Assembly (NCBI GenBank): GCA_958296165.1
Contig: OY282447.1
Coordinates: forward strand, 248,001 to 312,000
Length of the DNA stretch: 64,000 nt
From: an uncultured Pseudomonadales bacterium
Lineage (GTDB): Bacteria > Pseudomonadota > Gammaproteobacteria > Pseudomonadales > Azotimanducaceae
Direction of reading: 5' to 3'
Positions 8,249 to 16,710 of this stretch are shown piece after piece. A program made the translations under genes and the position numbers. Position 1 is the first letter of the stretch. Each line of letters starts with the position of its first letter. Under the pieces are notes generated by a model that saw nothing but the letters and a program-made list of their open reading frames with translations, was not told where the DNA came from and ran no database searches.

Positions 8249-11200
8249 ATGCTCCGTCCCGGCACAGAGATATTGCGCGCCAAATACCGCCTACTTCCTC
8301 CGGGCCCGATTGCACCAGACGCTGCGGCAGAAGCTTGGCTCGGCGTCGATGAAGACGACACTCAATACCTCATCAAGATCTGGCCATTCTCTGGGGACCG
8401 TCCGGATGACCTAAGCCGTGCTCTTTGGGACACAGAACTCCGCAACCTCTACCGAGTCTGCAGTTCGCCGGGCGCCGAGGACGCGATTCTCGTGCTTCGC
8501 AATGCAGGCGTTGATCTGGACAACTGCTGTTATGTGATGGTCTTGGAAGCTCCGGGTTACGAGAGCCTCGATTCGGCGATCATCCATCGTCGACAGATCC
8601 CCTGGCTCGATAGTCGCGACCCTAGACTGCGCAGTGACCTCTGGACCAGCGTTCAAAAGCTCGCTTCAGGTGTGCAGCTTCTTCACGAGCAACAGACGCT
8701 GCACCGCAACCTTCAACCGGCAGCTATCTTCTATAACGCAGAACTCGGCGCCCAGTCCATGCGCTTGGGCGGGTTCGAGTGGAGTATTCGGCTAGGCGCT
8801 CCAAGCAACCAGGGACGACCGACGCCGAACTGGTCATCTCCGCCAGAGTTTTTCGACGGCACCGCGTTTGGCTACCGACCCGACACTGACTGGTTTGGCT
8901 TCGGAATGCTTGTCGTCCGCTTACTTGTCAACGTCGAGGCGGACGCCAACGCAGGGCCTCTTCACCGTTACGAAAAGATTCTGCAACGCCTTGGCCGGTC
9001 AATCCCAAACCTATCTGATCTAGAGCGGGAGTTCTTGCTGCGACTAATCTCGCGCAATCCACTGGAGCGCCTAGACCGTGGCGGAGAAATCGTCGCTGGC
9101 ATCCGCGAAGTCCTCCGAGGATTGCGGCAAGTCTCGCCGTCTGGCCACGAGCAAAGGGGGGCACTTACGGTAGTCATTCATCCACCGTCGTCCGACAAGC
9201 TACTTGAGCGCGCTCAAGAATCTGGATTCATGCCAGATCCAGACGAGCCAAACCTGTCGTTCAACCCGAACAACTTGCTGCACGTCGCTAGGCTAACGAA
9301 CTTTATTCGGCGCGATCTCGACCAACCGCAACTCTACGCTGTTCCGGGAGCCCATTTCTACTTACTCGTCGGTTCGCGATTGACCTTAAAGCTTACCCAG
9401 TTCGAATACACTGATCGAGCGACCAATGAGCGCGTTCGAAATTGGAATCTTGCATTCTGCCCTGATGTCGCTGAACTGCGCTGGAATGCCGGTGGCTCCG
9501 CCTGTGTCCAGCTCCCACTTGGCAACGTGGTTGTCCGCACGAAACAGGACGCGCTAGGTCTGCGGCACATTCGCCAAAATGCACGTGATTGGGAGCCTTA
9601 CTTACCAACGATTGACGAAGCGGTCGCTCTCCGTGCGAATCTCGCACGATTTCACGATTTCATCCGATGCACAAATCAGTTGGAGCTACTGATCCGTGAC
9701 TCGGAGATATTCCGCTATCGTGTTCTCAAAAGCGATCCTGAGGATCGCCTCGAAAAGCTCGTGGTCGAAGAGGTATCGAGAGAACGTCAAGCAGCTCCGT
9801 TCTATCGAATGGAGGGTGGCATGACGGAGTATCTCCTGCGGGAATTCGAGTCACGGAAGCCTGACTGCGACCTAGTTGTCCTATCGGGCACGGACCAAGA
9901 TGGGCTCATGATAGGGTCCAAGCCCAAAGCCGAGTGCTGGCGCATATCGAAGATTGACACACAAGAGCGCCAAATCCACCTTCAGCGCGTTACCACTCGT
10001 CGGCCTCTGCACGGACCAGCGGCTGAGGGCACGATCCGGACGTGGGGGATGTTCGGCCAAGTCGCCTTGATCCGCCGGAGAAAGCGTGCCATTGATCGGG
10101 TCATATCGCACTCGTATTTGCTGCGTTCGCTCTCATCCCCCGGTCAAGTGTACATGGACACGGGAGCAATACCCCTGCCAGTGCAGTTGGACAGCGCTCT
10201 GGTGGACGAGGCAAAACAGGCAGCTATTAGGGACATCCTACGCGTCCGCCCAGTGTATGCGTTGCAGGGCCCGCCCGGAACCGGCAAGACGACACTTGTT
10301 GCCCACCTTCTTCGGCAGATATTTGGAGATGATCCAGTCGCCCAAGTCTTGATCACGGCACAAGCGCACGGTGCGGTCGACGTGCTAAGGGCCAAAGTTC
10401 GTAACGAAGCGTTCAATGGCATTCCCGAGGAGGAACAACCCTTGGCCGTGCGTTTGGGGCTCCCCGATCCGGAAGCAGTCGGCCCTATAGAAGGGTCGGT
10501 AGAAGAGGTCAGCCTTCGCGTTCTGGAGCGTGCGAAATCTCGTCTTCAACTGCGCGCAGCCAGAACCCCATTGCAAGACGATTGGCTAGATACCGTCACT
10601 CGGATGGAAGCCGCACTTCGACGCTGGAGACCCGACAGATCGGCACCCGATTTCTGCGAGGTCGTCAAGCGCGGGGCCAGTATCACCTACTGTACTACCA
10701 GTTCGGGCGACCTAGAAGTCCTCGCTGACGCCACGCACACGTTCGACTGGGCCATAGTCGAGGAAGCGGGCAAAGCCCATGGTTTTGACCTGGCACTGCC
10801 GCTGCAAGCAGGACACCGTTGGCTACTCATTGGAGACCACAAGCAGCTGCCGCCATACCGTTTCCGAGACTACCGCGAAGGCTTGGATCGTCTCGGTCAA
10901 GCGGTCGACGCGCTCGAGAGACTACCAGATCGGGCGGGAAGGTTGTTGGACACCGAGTGGATTCGATCATGGCGGGACCGAGAACAAGCGGAAAAGGACT
11001 CGTTTAAGGATTACGCACTCCATTGGCTCAACTCGTTCGAACGAATCTTCGAGTCTTGCAGCGTTGCCTCGGGTTCGCAGAGGTACACGGCGCCTCACGT
11101 CGATGACGCCGCCGCAGCAGGTGTACTTTCTCATCAGCATAGGATGCATCCGGTAATCGGCGATCTGATCTCGTCAGCGTATTATGAGGACAAACTCGTC

Positions 11201-11938
11201 AACCAAACGTTAGGTGGTCGGGATCGACCGTTACCGCGCGTCCAACATCCGTTTCATCTTCCAGAGGGGATCTCTGGAAAGGCCATCGTATGGCTTGATC
11301 TGCCGCGGGCAGTACACGGGGTCCAGTACGCGGAGGTTGGGCCTTCGAAGGGCCAACCCCGCTACACCAATCCTATGGAAGTCAAAGCACTCTCGGCCCT
11401 TCTTGAGTGCCTCGACTGCCCTCCGGACCACGACCTCCGAGACTCCGCTCTGCTGACCTTGGCCGTTCTTTCGCCCTACAACCAGCAAGTTGCCCTAATA
11501 AACCGAACGATACAGACGACGACGATCCACTCGATTGGCCTGCAGCCCAAGCAGGCACTGCGAAGCGGCAATGACGCTGATGATCCCCAAGGGCCCGGGC
11601 GCGTAGCCCACACCGTGGATTCCTTTCAGGGGAACCAAGCAGACATCATCGCGGTCAGCTTGGTGCGCAACAACACATTGCCTACTGGAGAAGGCATTGG
11701 GTTCCTCGGGGAAGCGCCACGGATCAATGTCCTGCTCTCCCGGGCGGAACGGCTATTAATTCTTGTGGGAAGCTGGGAGTTTTTCGAGTATCAGCTGGCC
11801 GCAGTCGCACCAGATGATCGCCACCACCCGCTGTGGCACTGGAAAAGAGTGTTGTCCACTCTTGACGAATGGTTTGAGTCCGGTCTCGCGCTACGAATCG
11901 ACTCAAGAAAGCTGTCTTCGTCGGTAACCCTGCCGTGA
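8249..11938 (+). CDS. mkoA: Pseudokinase-SF1 helicase fusion (Mokosh type I MkoA-like)
   Basis: A 1,229-residue fusion. Residues 1-300 are a Ser/Thr kinase-like fold: a beta-3 Lys in YLIKIW (about 44), but HRNLQP (about 152) in place of HRDxKxxN and LGGFEW in place of DFG, so catalysis is doubtful. The C-terminal half is a COG1112-type superfamily 1 helicase: Walker A GPPGTGKT (about 674), motif II VEEAGKA (about 837), motif III GDHKQLPP, SHQHRMHP, motif V DSFQGNQAD, and motif VI VLLSRAERL. A PLD nuclease gene overlaps its stop (GTGA). Kinase-helicase plus PLD nuclease is the published layout of type I Mokosh anti-phage defence. ATG 8249 was chosen over the TTG just before it; neither has a clear ribosome site. 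Confidence 0.85.
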   Translation: MLRPGTEILRAKYRLLPPGPIAPDAAAEAWLGVDEDDTQYLIKIWPFSGDRPDDLSRALWDTELRNLYRVCSSPGAEDAILVLRNAGVDLDNCCYVMVLEAPGYESLDSAIIHRRQIPWLDSRDPRLRSDLWTSVQKLASGVQLLHEQQTLHRNLQPAAIFYNAELGAQSMRLGGFEWSIRLGAPSNQGRPTPNWSSPPEFFDGTAFGYRPDTDWFGFGMLVVRLLVNVEADANAGPLHRYEKILQRLGRSIPNLSDLEREFLLRLISRNPLERLDRGGEIVAGIREVLRGLRQVSPSGHEQRGALTVVIHPPSSDKLLERAQESGFMPDPDEPNLSFNPNNLLHVARLTNFIRRDLDQPQLYAVPGAHFYLLVGSRLTLKLTQFEYTDRATNERVRNWNLAFCPDVAELRWNAGGSACVQLPLGNVVVRTKQDALGLRHIRQNARDWEPYLPTIDEAVALRANLARFHDFIRCTNQLELLIRDSEIFRYRVLKSDPEDRLEKLVVEEVSRERQAAPFYRMEGGMTEYLLREFESRKPDCDLVVLSGTDQDGLMIGSKPKAECWRISKIDTQERQIHLQRVTTRRPLHGPAAEGTIRTWGMFGQVALIRRRKRAIDRVISHSYLLRSLSSPGQVYMDTGAIPLPVQLDSALVDEAKQAAIRDILRVRPVYALQGPPGTGKTTLVAHLLRQIFGDDPVAQVLITAQAHGAVDVLRAKVRNEAFNGIPEEEQPLAVRLGLPDPEAVGPIEGSVEEVSLRVLERAKSRLQLRAARTPLQDDWLDTVTRMEAALRRWRPDRSAPDFCEVVKRGASITYCTTSSGDLEVLADATHTFDWAIVEEAGKAHGFDLALPLQAGHRWLLIGDHKQLPPYRFRDYREGLDRLGQAVDALERLPDRAGRLLDTEWIRSWRDREQAEKDSFKDYALHWLNSFERIFESCSVASGSQRYTAPHVDDAAAAGVLSHQHRMHPVIGDLISSAYYEDKLVNQTLGGRDRPLPRVQHPFHLPEGISGKAIVWLDLPRAVHGVQYAEVGPSKGQPRYTNPMEVKALSALLECLDCPPDHDLRDSALLTLAVLSPYNQQVALINRTIQTTTIHSIGLQPKQALRSGNDADDPQGPGRVAHTVDSFQGNQADIIAVSLVRNNTLPTGEGIGFLGEAPRINVLLSRAERLLILVGSWEFFEYQLAAVAPDDRHHPLWHWKRVLSTLDEWFESGLALRIDSRKLSSSVTLP

Positions 11939-13737
11939 TTGTCCTCGTTCCCTTGAGCCGTTTTCGAGTCACGTACGAAGTCGCTGCTGGGCGGCCATTC
12001 TCCGAGTTCGAGAGCCTAATACTCAGAGCGATTCAGCAAGGTACAACGGAGGTGTCCGCACTGTTGGGTATATTCGAGGTGCATCCGCGGCTGCTCATCG
12101 AGAGCCTTGTGACCCTAACCTATGCAGGATGGGTTTCGGTTGGCGGTCCCGGGCACGACGGTTTAGTCCTTACGGCCAGCGGAACTGAAGCGGCGGCCTC
12201 AGACGAACCACCATCGACAATAGTCGTGTCGTCACGTCGGACCTCAGTCGTGATGGAGAGGGTCACTGGAGCTTTGATTCCGAATCAGGAGATCCAGTTT
12301 GCTTCTCAAAAGGATTTCGCAGACGTTTGGAACAGCACCGTGCGGCTTCCAACGGAGGTCACAGCCAATCATCTGGATGAGGGACAGGTACAGCACCTCC
12401 TTCCCCGCAATCAGAACGAATGGGTACGTTGGATCGAACCGATAGAGATGCTCACCAAAGACGCGAATTGGCTTCCAGTCGACGTGGATCTGGACAGCAA
12501 ATCGGTCTTTGGGCTGCCACAGGCGTGGCAACAGCGGCTAAAGCCTACAGTACTCAAGGAGGCGGCGTCTCGGGTCGCAGGACTGTCGGCAACGGGCAAC
12601 ACCAAAACGTCACCCGGGTGGCGCGGGCGCCAACGGGGCGGTCGTGCAAGGTCGACCAATCTCGACGAAACCGACACCACCTCGGCAGGGATATACAGCT
12701 GGCCAACTACACTCTCCAACGACGACTTCCTCTTCACCGCTGCCGAACATGAACGCTTAGCTAAGCTAGCGTTGGACGAGGCAGAAACATCAATTCTCAT
12801 CGCCTCCGCCTTTGCGTCTCCTAAGAAGCTGGACCAGCTCCGTGACAGCATCATCGGTGCGCTGCAGCGCGGGGTCGATGTCGACCTACTGTGGGGCTAT
12901 GTTGATGGCCGTGCTGGGGCTGAGCCAACCCGCGATTTGCTCCGCTGGCTGAGGCAACTGTCCTATGACGGTCGGCCGAGTTCCCTCCGCTTCAATTCTC
13001 GACCGTCTGACTCCCATGCGAAGCTGATGCTCTGGGACCGGTCTGACGGCACTGCTGCATGCGTTGGCTCATACAATTGGCTATCAGCAATGTTTGACGG
13101 TGCTGATGCCAACCTTCCACTGAACGCCACCATCAGGACTCTCGAACCTGCTATTGTTGCATCTCTAGCACGATGTGCTGCCGGCCTGTGGTCCTCAGCC
13201 ACCGATCCGCTTTCGACTGCAGGCGACCGGTGGCGTCGCATCGCATCAAGTCTCGAACAAGCTTCCTTGCACGTGGACTCGTCCTCTGCGAATGCCAATG
13301 TGCGACTCGTACTTGATCGCGACCACGAGCCATTGCTTTATGATTGGACGACGAAAGCGCAATCTAGGTTGCTTGTCGCGTCCCACAAGCTGGGTCCTAT
13401 ATCTGAGGCTCGCTTGGTCAACGCCAACCGAGCACGTCCGGGGTCGTTCGATTACAAGGTTGTTTTCGGGAGAGCCGGGAGAGATGAAACGTGGCGGGAA
13501 GGTGTAACCAAAACCGTGGTAGCGGCCAATGGTGTTGCTAGGCACGTAAAAGGCTTCCACGGCAAAGCCCTGGTGTCCGACAGATCCGCTTGTGTATCAA
13601 GCTACAACTTTCTTTCAGCGGATCCATTTGGCACGGATCAAGACGCTCGTGAGATCGGACTCGCGATTGACGGAATCATAGCCGCAGATTGGATATGGGA
13701 TCGAATCGCCGCTGCCATCACCGATCTGAAAGTGTAG
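11935..13737 (+). CDS. mkoB: PLD-family nuclease with two HKD motifs (Mokosh type I MkoB-like)
   Basis: A 600-residue protein starting with GTG, overlapping the TGA of the helicase gene by 3 bases. An N-terminal segment (FSEFESLILRAIQQG onwards) looks like a winged-helix. Two phospholipase D motifs follow: HAKLMLWD (His about 361), with GSYNWLS after it, and HGKALVSD (His about 542), with SSYNFLS after it. Both keep the H-x-K-x4-D pattern, so a complete two-half active site is likely, and nuclease activity is expected. A spacer rich in Arg/Gly (residues about 220-245) separates the domains. The pairing with a kinase-helicase matches type I Mokosh. Confidence 0.85.
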   Translation: MIVLVPLSRFRVTYEVAAGRPFSEFESLILRAIQQGTTEVSALLGIFEVHPRLLIESLVTLTYAGWVSVGGPGHDGLVLTASGTEAAASDEPPSTIVVSSRRTSVVMERVTGALIPNQEIQFASQKDFADVWNSTVRLPTEVTANHLDEGQVQHLLPRNQNEWVRWIEPIEMLTKDANWLPVDVDLDSKSVFGLPQAWQQRLKPTVLKEAASRVAGLSATGNTKTSPGWRGRQRGGRARSTNLDETDTTSAGIYSWPTTLSNDDFLFTAAEHERLAKLALDEAETSILIASAFASPKKLDQLRDSIIGALQRGVDVDLLWGYVDGRAGAEPTRDLLRWLRQLSYDGRPSSLRFNSRPSDSHAKLMLWDRSDGTAACVGSYNWLSAMFDGADANLPLNATIRTLEPAIVASLARCAAGLWSSATDPLSTAGDRWRRIASSLEQASLHVDSSSANANVRLVLDRDHEPLLYDWTTKAQSRLLVASHKLGPISEARLVNANRARPGSFDYKVVFGRAGRDETWREGVTKTVVAANGVARHVKGFHGKALVSDRSACVSSYNFLSADPFGTDQDAREIGLAIDGIIAADWIWDRIAAAITDLKV

Positions 13738-13740
13738 TGA

Positions 13741-14119
13741 TTCGACGATGTGCGCTTCGGCTACCTTGCCGAACGGCACGACCGGATGCGCTGCGACAAG
13801 CACCTCGCCGCCCGCCTGCCGATCGGGCGAGTACACGGGTACAAGTACGGTGCCGACGTTGGCATCGTATCCGACGCGACGCGGCCTGGACGCACCCTAC
13901 GAGTGGGCGCAGGTCGCGCGGTCCACGCTCGGCGGCGACGACGAAGCCGTACAGCGACTGGCGGCGCGGTACGATCCGCGCAGCGAAATCGACCGCCGCG
14001 AGTCGGACGACCGCGCAAGGCCAACCGGGCCGCCCCAAGTGGCTGGGGCACAACTCGGCGCGGAAACATCCACGATGACTGAGGACCTCCGGGCAAAGCC
14101 GCGGCGGCCGACGCGCTGA
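13741..14119 (+). pseudogene. Unrecognised plus-strand coding remnant
   Basis: Directly after the PLD gene, one plus frame has strong G/C third positions: FDDVRFGYLAERHDRMRCDK then HLAARLPIGRVHGYKYG. It loses sense near 13870, where the next frame takes over (LDAPYEWAQVARSTLGGDDE, then AVQRLAARYDPRSEIDRR) and ends at 14119. This looks like one gene carrying a frameshift and lacking a start. I do not recognise the family. It may be plasmid- or ICE-derived like its neighbours. Confidence 0.35.
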
Positions 14120-14176
14120 CGCCGTTGCCGGGCAGGCGCCGCAGAACCGCCCCTGCCCTACGCGGAACCGACCACA

Positions 14177-14275
14177 TGCAATGGCCGGCGGCGAGCACGG
14201 CGTAGCACTTGCCCGGCCGCGGCGTGGAGAGGCCGCACGTCCGCCACGCTCGGCCGGCCCGGAGTCGTGCAGGCT
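14177..14275 (-). pseudogene. 3' remnant of a conjugation-ATPase-like gene (right copy)
   Basis: The minus strand encodes LSTPRPGKCYAVLAAGH, matching the left copy near 7724-7798 (LSTLRPGECYAVLADGR) in protein and in DNA, with a one-base deletion just before it. No other part of the gene is visible. The two copies lie in the same orientation on either side of the Mokosh-like operon and next to an integrase. Confidence 0.4.
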
Positions 14276-14342
14276 GCTCGCGCCAGCCGCTGGCCCAGGC
14301 CGTGGACGGCGTCAGTTGGCGCCGCGGGATGAGCGCCTTCTC

Positions 14343-15521
14343 TCACGAGATGTAGGCGGCCCATGCGTCCATCAGTTCGCGCCGCCGGGCGAACAGGTCG
14401 CTCCTCGCGTAGGCCGCTTCGGCCTGGTTCCGCACGGCGTGCGCGAGCGCCGCCTCCATCACCGCGTGCGGCGCGTCCGTGCATTCCGACGCCCAATCCC
14501 GGAAGCTGCTGCGGAAGCCGTGGGGCACGGCTTCGACGCCGCAGCCGCGCAGGAGGTCGCTGACGGCCCCGTCGGAGAGTCGGCGGCCTCGGACGCTCGG
14601 AAAGACGAGATCGGCCGCCGCGGCCGTTCGGGGAAGGTTCCGCGCCTCGGCGAGAATGGCCAGGCAGCGCGGCGACAGCGGCACCCGGTGCTCCGTCTTC
14701 GCCTTCATCCGCTCGGCCGGGATCGTCCACGCCTTCGCCTCGACGTCGATCTCGTCCCACGTCGCGCCGCGCGCCTCGCCGCTTCGGCTCGCGGTCAGCA
14801 CGATGTACTCGAACGCGAGCTTCGCGCCGGTCCACGCGTCGGACGCCGCGACCGTCGCGATCGCGCCGGCGACTTCGGCGTGCGGCAGCGCCCTGTGGCG
14901 CCGCCTCGCCCTGCCTTCGCCCTTCGGCAGCGCCTGCAGCACCGCCGCGCCGGCCGGGTCGTCGGCGCGGTGGCCGTGCGCCATGCTCCACCGCATGACC
15001 GCCGATATCCTCTGCCGGACGCGGCTCGCGGTCTCGCGCTTCGCGCCCCAGATCGGCGTCAGCACCCGCATCACGTCGGCGCTCGCGATGGCGTCGACCG
15101 GCATGTCGCCGAGCACCGGGAAGGCGTAGGCCGCGAGCGTCGACTCCCATTCCGCCCTGCTCCTGCTGGCCTTCTTCCACGCCGCGGCCTGGGCGTCGAT
15201 GACGTGCGCGGCGGCCTCCGCGAACGTGGGCGCGGACGGCCGGCGGCGGTCCGCGAAGGGGTCGCCGCCGCGCCGGGCGACTCTGCGGTTGGCGAACGCC
15301 GCGTCCCTCGCTTCGGCGAGCGTGACGAGCTCGAAGCTGCCGAGGCCCATCGCGCGCCTTCTGCCCTTCACCACGATGCGCTGCACCCAGCTCTTCGCGC
15401 CGCTCGGCTTCATCGCCAGCATCAGTCCGTGCCCGAGGCCGTCCGCCAGCCACTCCACGTGCTCGGTCTTCCCCGAGTGCGTTGCGGCCTTGGCGGCCTT
15501 CGCGGTAAGCGGTCTGCGCAT
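14343..15521 (-). CDS. P4-type tyrosine integrase
   Basis: A 392-residue site-specific recombinase. The N-terminal arm-binding DUF4102-like region (residues 1-100) has LMLAMKPSGAKSWVQRIVVK and MGLGSF. The core-binding region begins about residue 100. The catalytic domain shows the first Arg in SGEARGATWDE, HGFRSSFRDW carrying the H-x-x-R box, and AHAVRNQAEAAYAR with the second His and the nucleophilic Tyr. The start at 15521 has GGGAG about 8 nt upstream; longer frames lack this. No excisionase is visible. It lies at the end of the mosaic island, consistent with an integrated element whose other genes have decayed. The attachment site is probably upstream (15522-15753), since no tRNA gene is seen. 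Confidence 0.88.
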   Translation of the reverse strand: MRRPLTAKAAKAATHSGKTEHVEWLADGLGHGLMLAMKPSGAKSWVQRIVVKGRRRAMGLGSFELVTLAEARDAAFANRRVARRGGDPFADRRRPSAPTFAEAAAHVIDAQAAAWKKASRSRAEWESTLAAYAFPVLGDMPVDAIASADVMRVLTPIWGAKRETASRVRQRISAVMRWSMAHGHRADDPAGAAVLQALPKGEGRARRRHRALPHAEVAGAIATVAASDAWTGAKLAFEYIVLTASRSGEARGATWDEIDVEAKAWTIPAERMKAKTEHRVPLSPRCLAILAEARNLPRTAAAADLVFPSVRGRRLSDGAVSDLLRGCGVEAVPHGFRSSFRDWASECTDAPHAVMEAALAHAVRNQAEAAYARSDLFARRRELMDAWAAYIS

Positions 15522-15593
15522 TTGTGGCTCCCTTTCGAGTCGATTGGTTAAGCCACGTAATATACCAGTTTGACGCGGATGCCGGCAAGCATC

Positions 15594-15666
15594 TGCGGAC
15601 TGCTGCGGAACGAATATCATGAAAAATCAACTACTTGATGCACAAATGCGGATTCCTGCGGAACGA
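15594..15666. repeat. 20-bp direct repeat next to the integrase
   Basis: TGCGGACTGCTGCGGAACGA at 15594-15613 and TGCGGATTCCTGCGGAACGA at 15647-15666 match at 18 of 20 positions, 53 bases apart. They lie in the 230-base gap between the integrase start and the crotonase gene. Paired direct repeats next to a tyrosine integrase are candidates for arm-type binding sites or a remnant attachment site. Confidence 0.45.
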
Positions 15667-15753
15667 TGCAGACCAATGCTCGGCCGTGGACTCCTCGGCC
15701 GCCGCCACGGTCGCCAAACCGGAAGATCCGGCAGCCGCCACGGCGAGCTGACC

Positions 15754-16530
15754 TCAGCGCCCCTCGAACTTCGGCGCCCGTTTCTCCACGAAGGCGCGGA
15801 ACGCCTCCCTCGAGTCTGCGCTCCCGCCGGTGCGCGTGTGTCGCTCTGTTTCCACTTCAATGTAGTCGCGCAGCGGCATGTTCTCGGCGTTGATGAAGTT
15901 CTTCTTCATCTCGCCGATGGCCAGCGGCGCCGACAGGGAGAGGCGTTCTGCGATGGCGCGCACTTCGTCGCGAAAGGTTGCGTCCGGGAAGGTCTTCAGC
16001 ACCAGGCCGATACGTTCCGCTTCGTGGGCGTCGAACTTCTGCGACATGAAGAACAGTTCGCGCGCCTTGGTGGCGCCGACGATGCGCGGCAGCAGCCACG
16101 GCCCGGCCATGTCGCCGGAGATGGCGACGCCGAGGAAGGCCGAGTTGAAGACCGCGCGCTCGCTCGCGTAACGCAGATCGCACGCGCACGCCCAGCCGAA
16201 GCCGGCGCCGGCGCAAGCGCCGTTCACCGCCGCGATGGTCACCTTGGGCATCTCGTGCAAGAGCGTGGTGATGTGGAAGTATTCGCGCCGGTTGGGCTCT
16301 TGTTTCGCCCCGCTGGTGGATGCTTTCAAGTCCACGCCGGGGCAGAAGCCGCGCCCCGCGCCGGTAAAGAGCACCGCGCGCACGCGCTCGTCCAAGGCAA
16401 CCACGTTCAAACACTCGTACAGCTCGCGCATGAGCGTATTGGTAATGCCGTTCAAGCTGTCGGGGCGATTCAGAGTGACGGTGGCGAGGTTGTCTTCTAC
16501 CTCGTAGAGTATGGTTTCGTAACTGGCCAT
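15754..16530 (-). CDS. Enoyl-CoA hydratase/isomerase (crotonase) family protein
   Basis: A 258-residue crotonase-fold protein acting on acyl-CoA thioesters. The oxyanion-hole regions are visible as GAGRGFCPGVDLKA and NGACAGAGFGWACACDLRYA. The first catalytic Glu region reads FNSAFLGVAISGDMAGPWLL, where canonical hydratases carry acidic residues (E in the 'PE..LG..P' motif). That position appears substituted, so the reaction may be isomerase-, thioesterase- or ligase-like. The C-terminus (HTRTGGSADSREAFRAFVEK) is typical of the family. It stands alone, divergent from the MacB-like operon. ATG 16530 gives the usual length. Confidence 0.8.
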   Translation of the reverse strand: MASYETILYEVEDNLATVTLNRPDSLNGITNTLMRELYECLNVVALDERVRAVLFTGAGRGFCPGVDLKASTSGAKQEPNRREYFHITTLLHEMPKVTIAAVNGACAGAGFGWACACDLRYASERAVFNSAFLGVAISGDMAGPWLLPRIVGATKARELFFMSQKFDAHEAERIGLVLKTFPDATFRDEVRAIAERLSLSAPLAIGEMKKNFINAENMPLRDYIEVETERHTRTGGSADSREAFRAFVEKRAPKFEGR

Positions 16531-16673
16531 GAGCGCCTCGTCCTGTGGAAACGAACGTGAAGCCTACCAGCCCGTGGCCGTCGGTGCGTTCAGCAATGCA
16601 CGGGGGCGAGAGACGGCGGCAGTGGTCTGCTTCGACCATGACAAACCACCGACGGTTTGCGCCGCCGCTCGCG

Positions 16674-16679
16674 TACAAT
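16674..16679 (+). promoter_or_regulatory. Candidate -10 box for the MacB/MacA-like operon
   Basis: TACAAT, 32 bases before the ATG at 16711, in the 180-base divergent gap. No good -35 box sits at 16-18 nt upstream, so this is a weak call. Confidence 0.3.
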
Positions 16680-16710
16680 CGGTGAACGTCTCCGCAAGAT
16701 CAGGCCCGCC

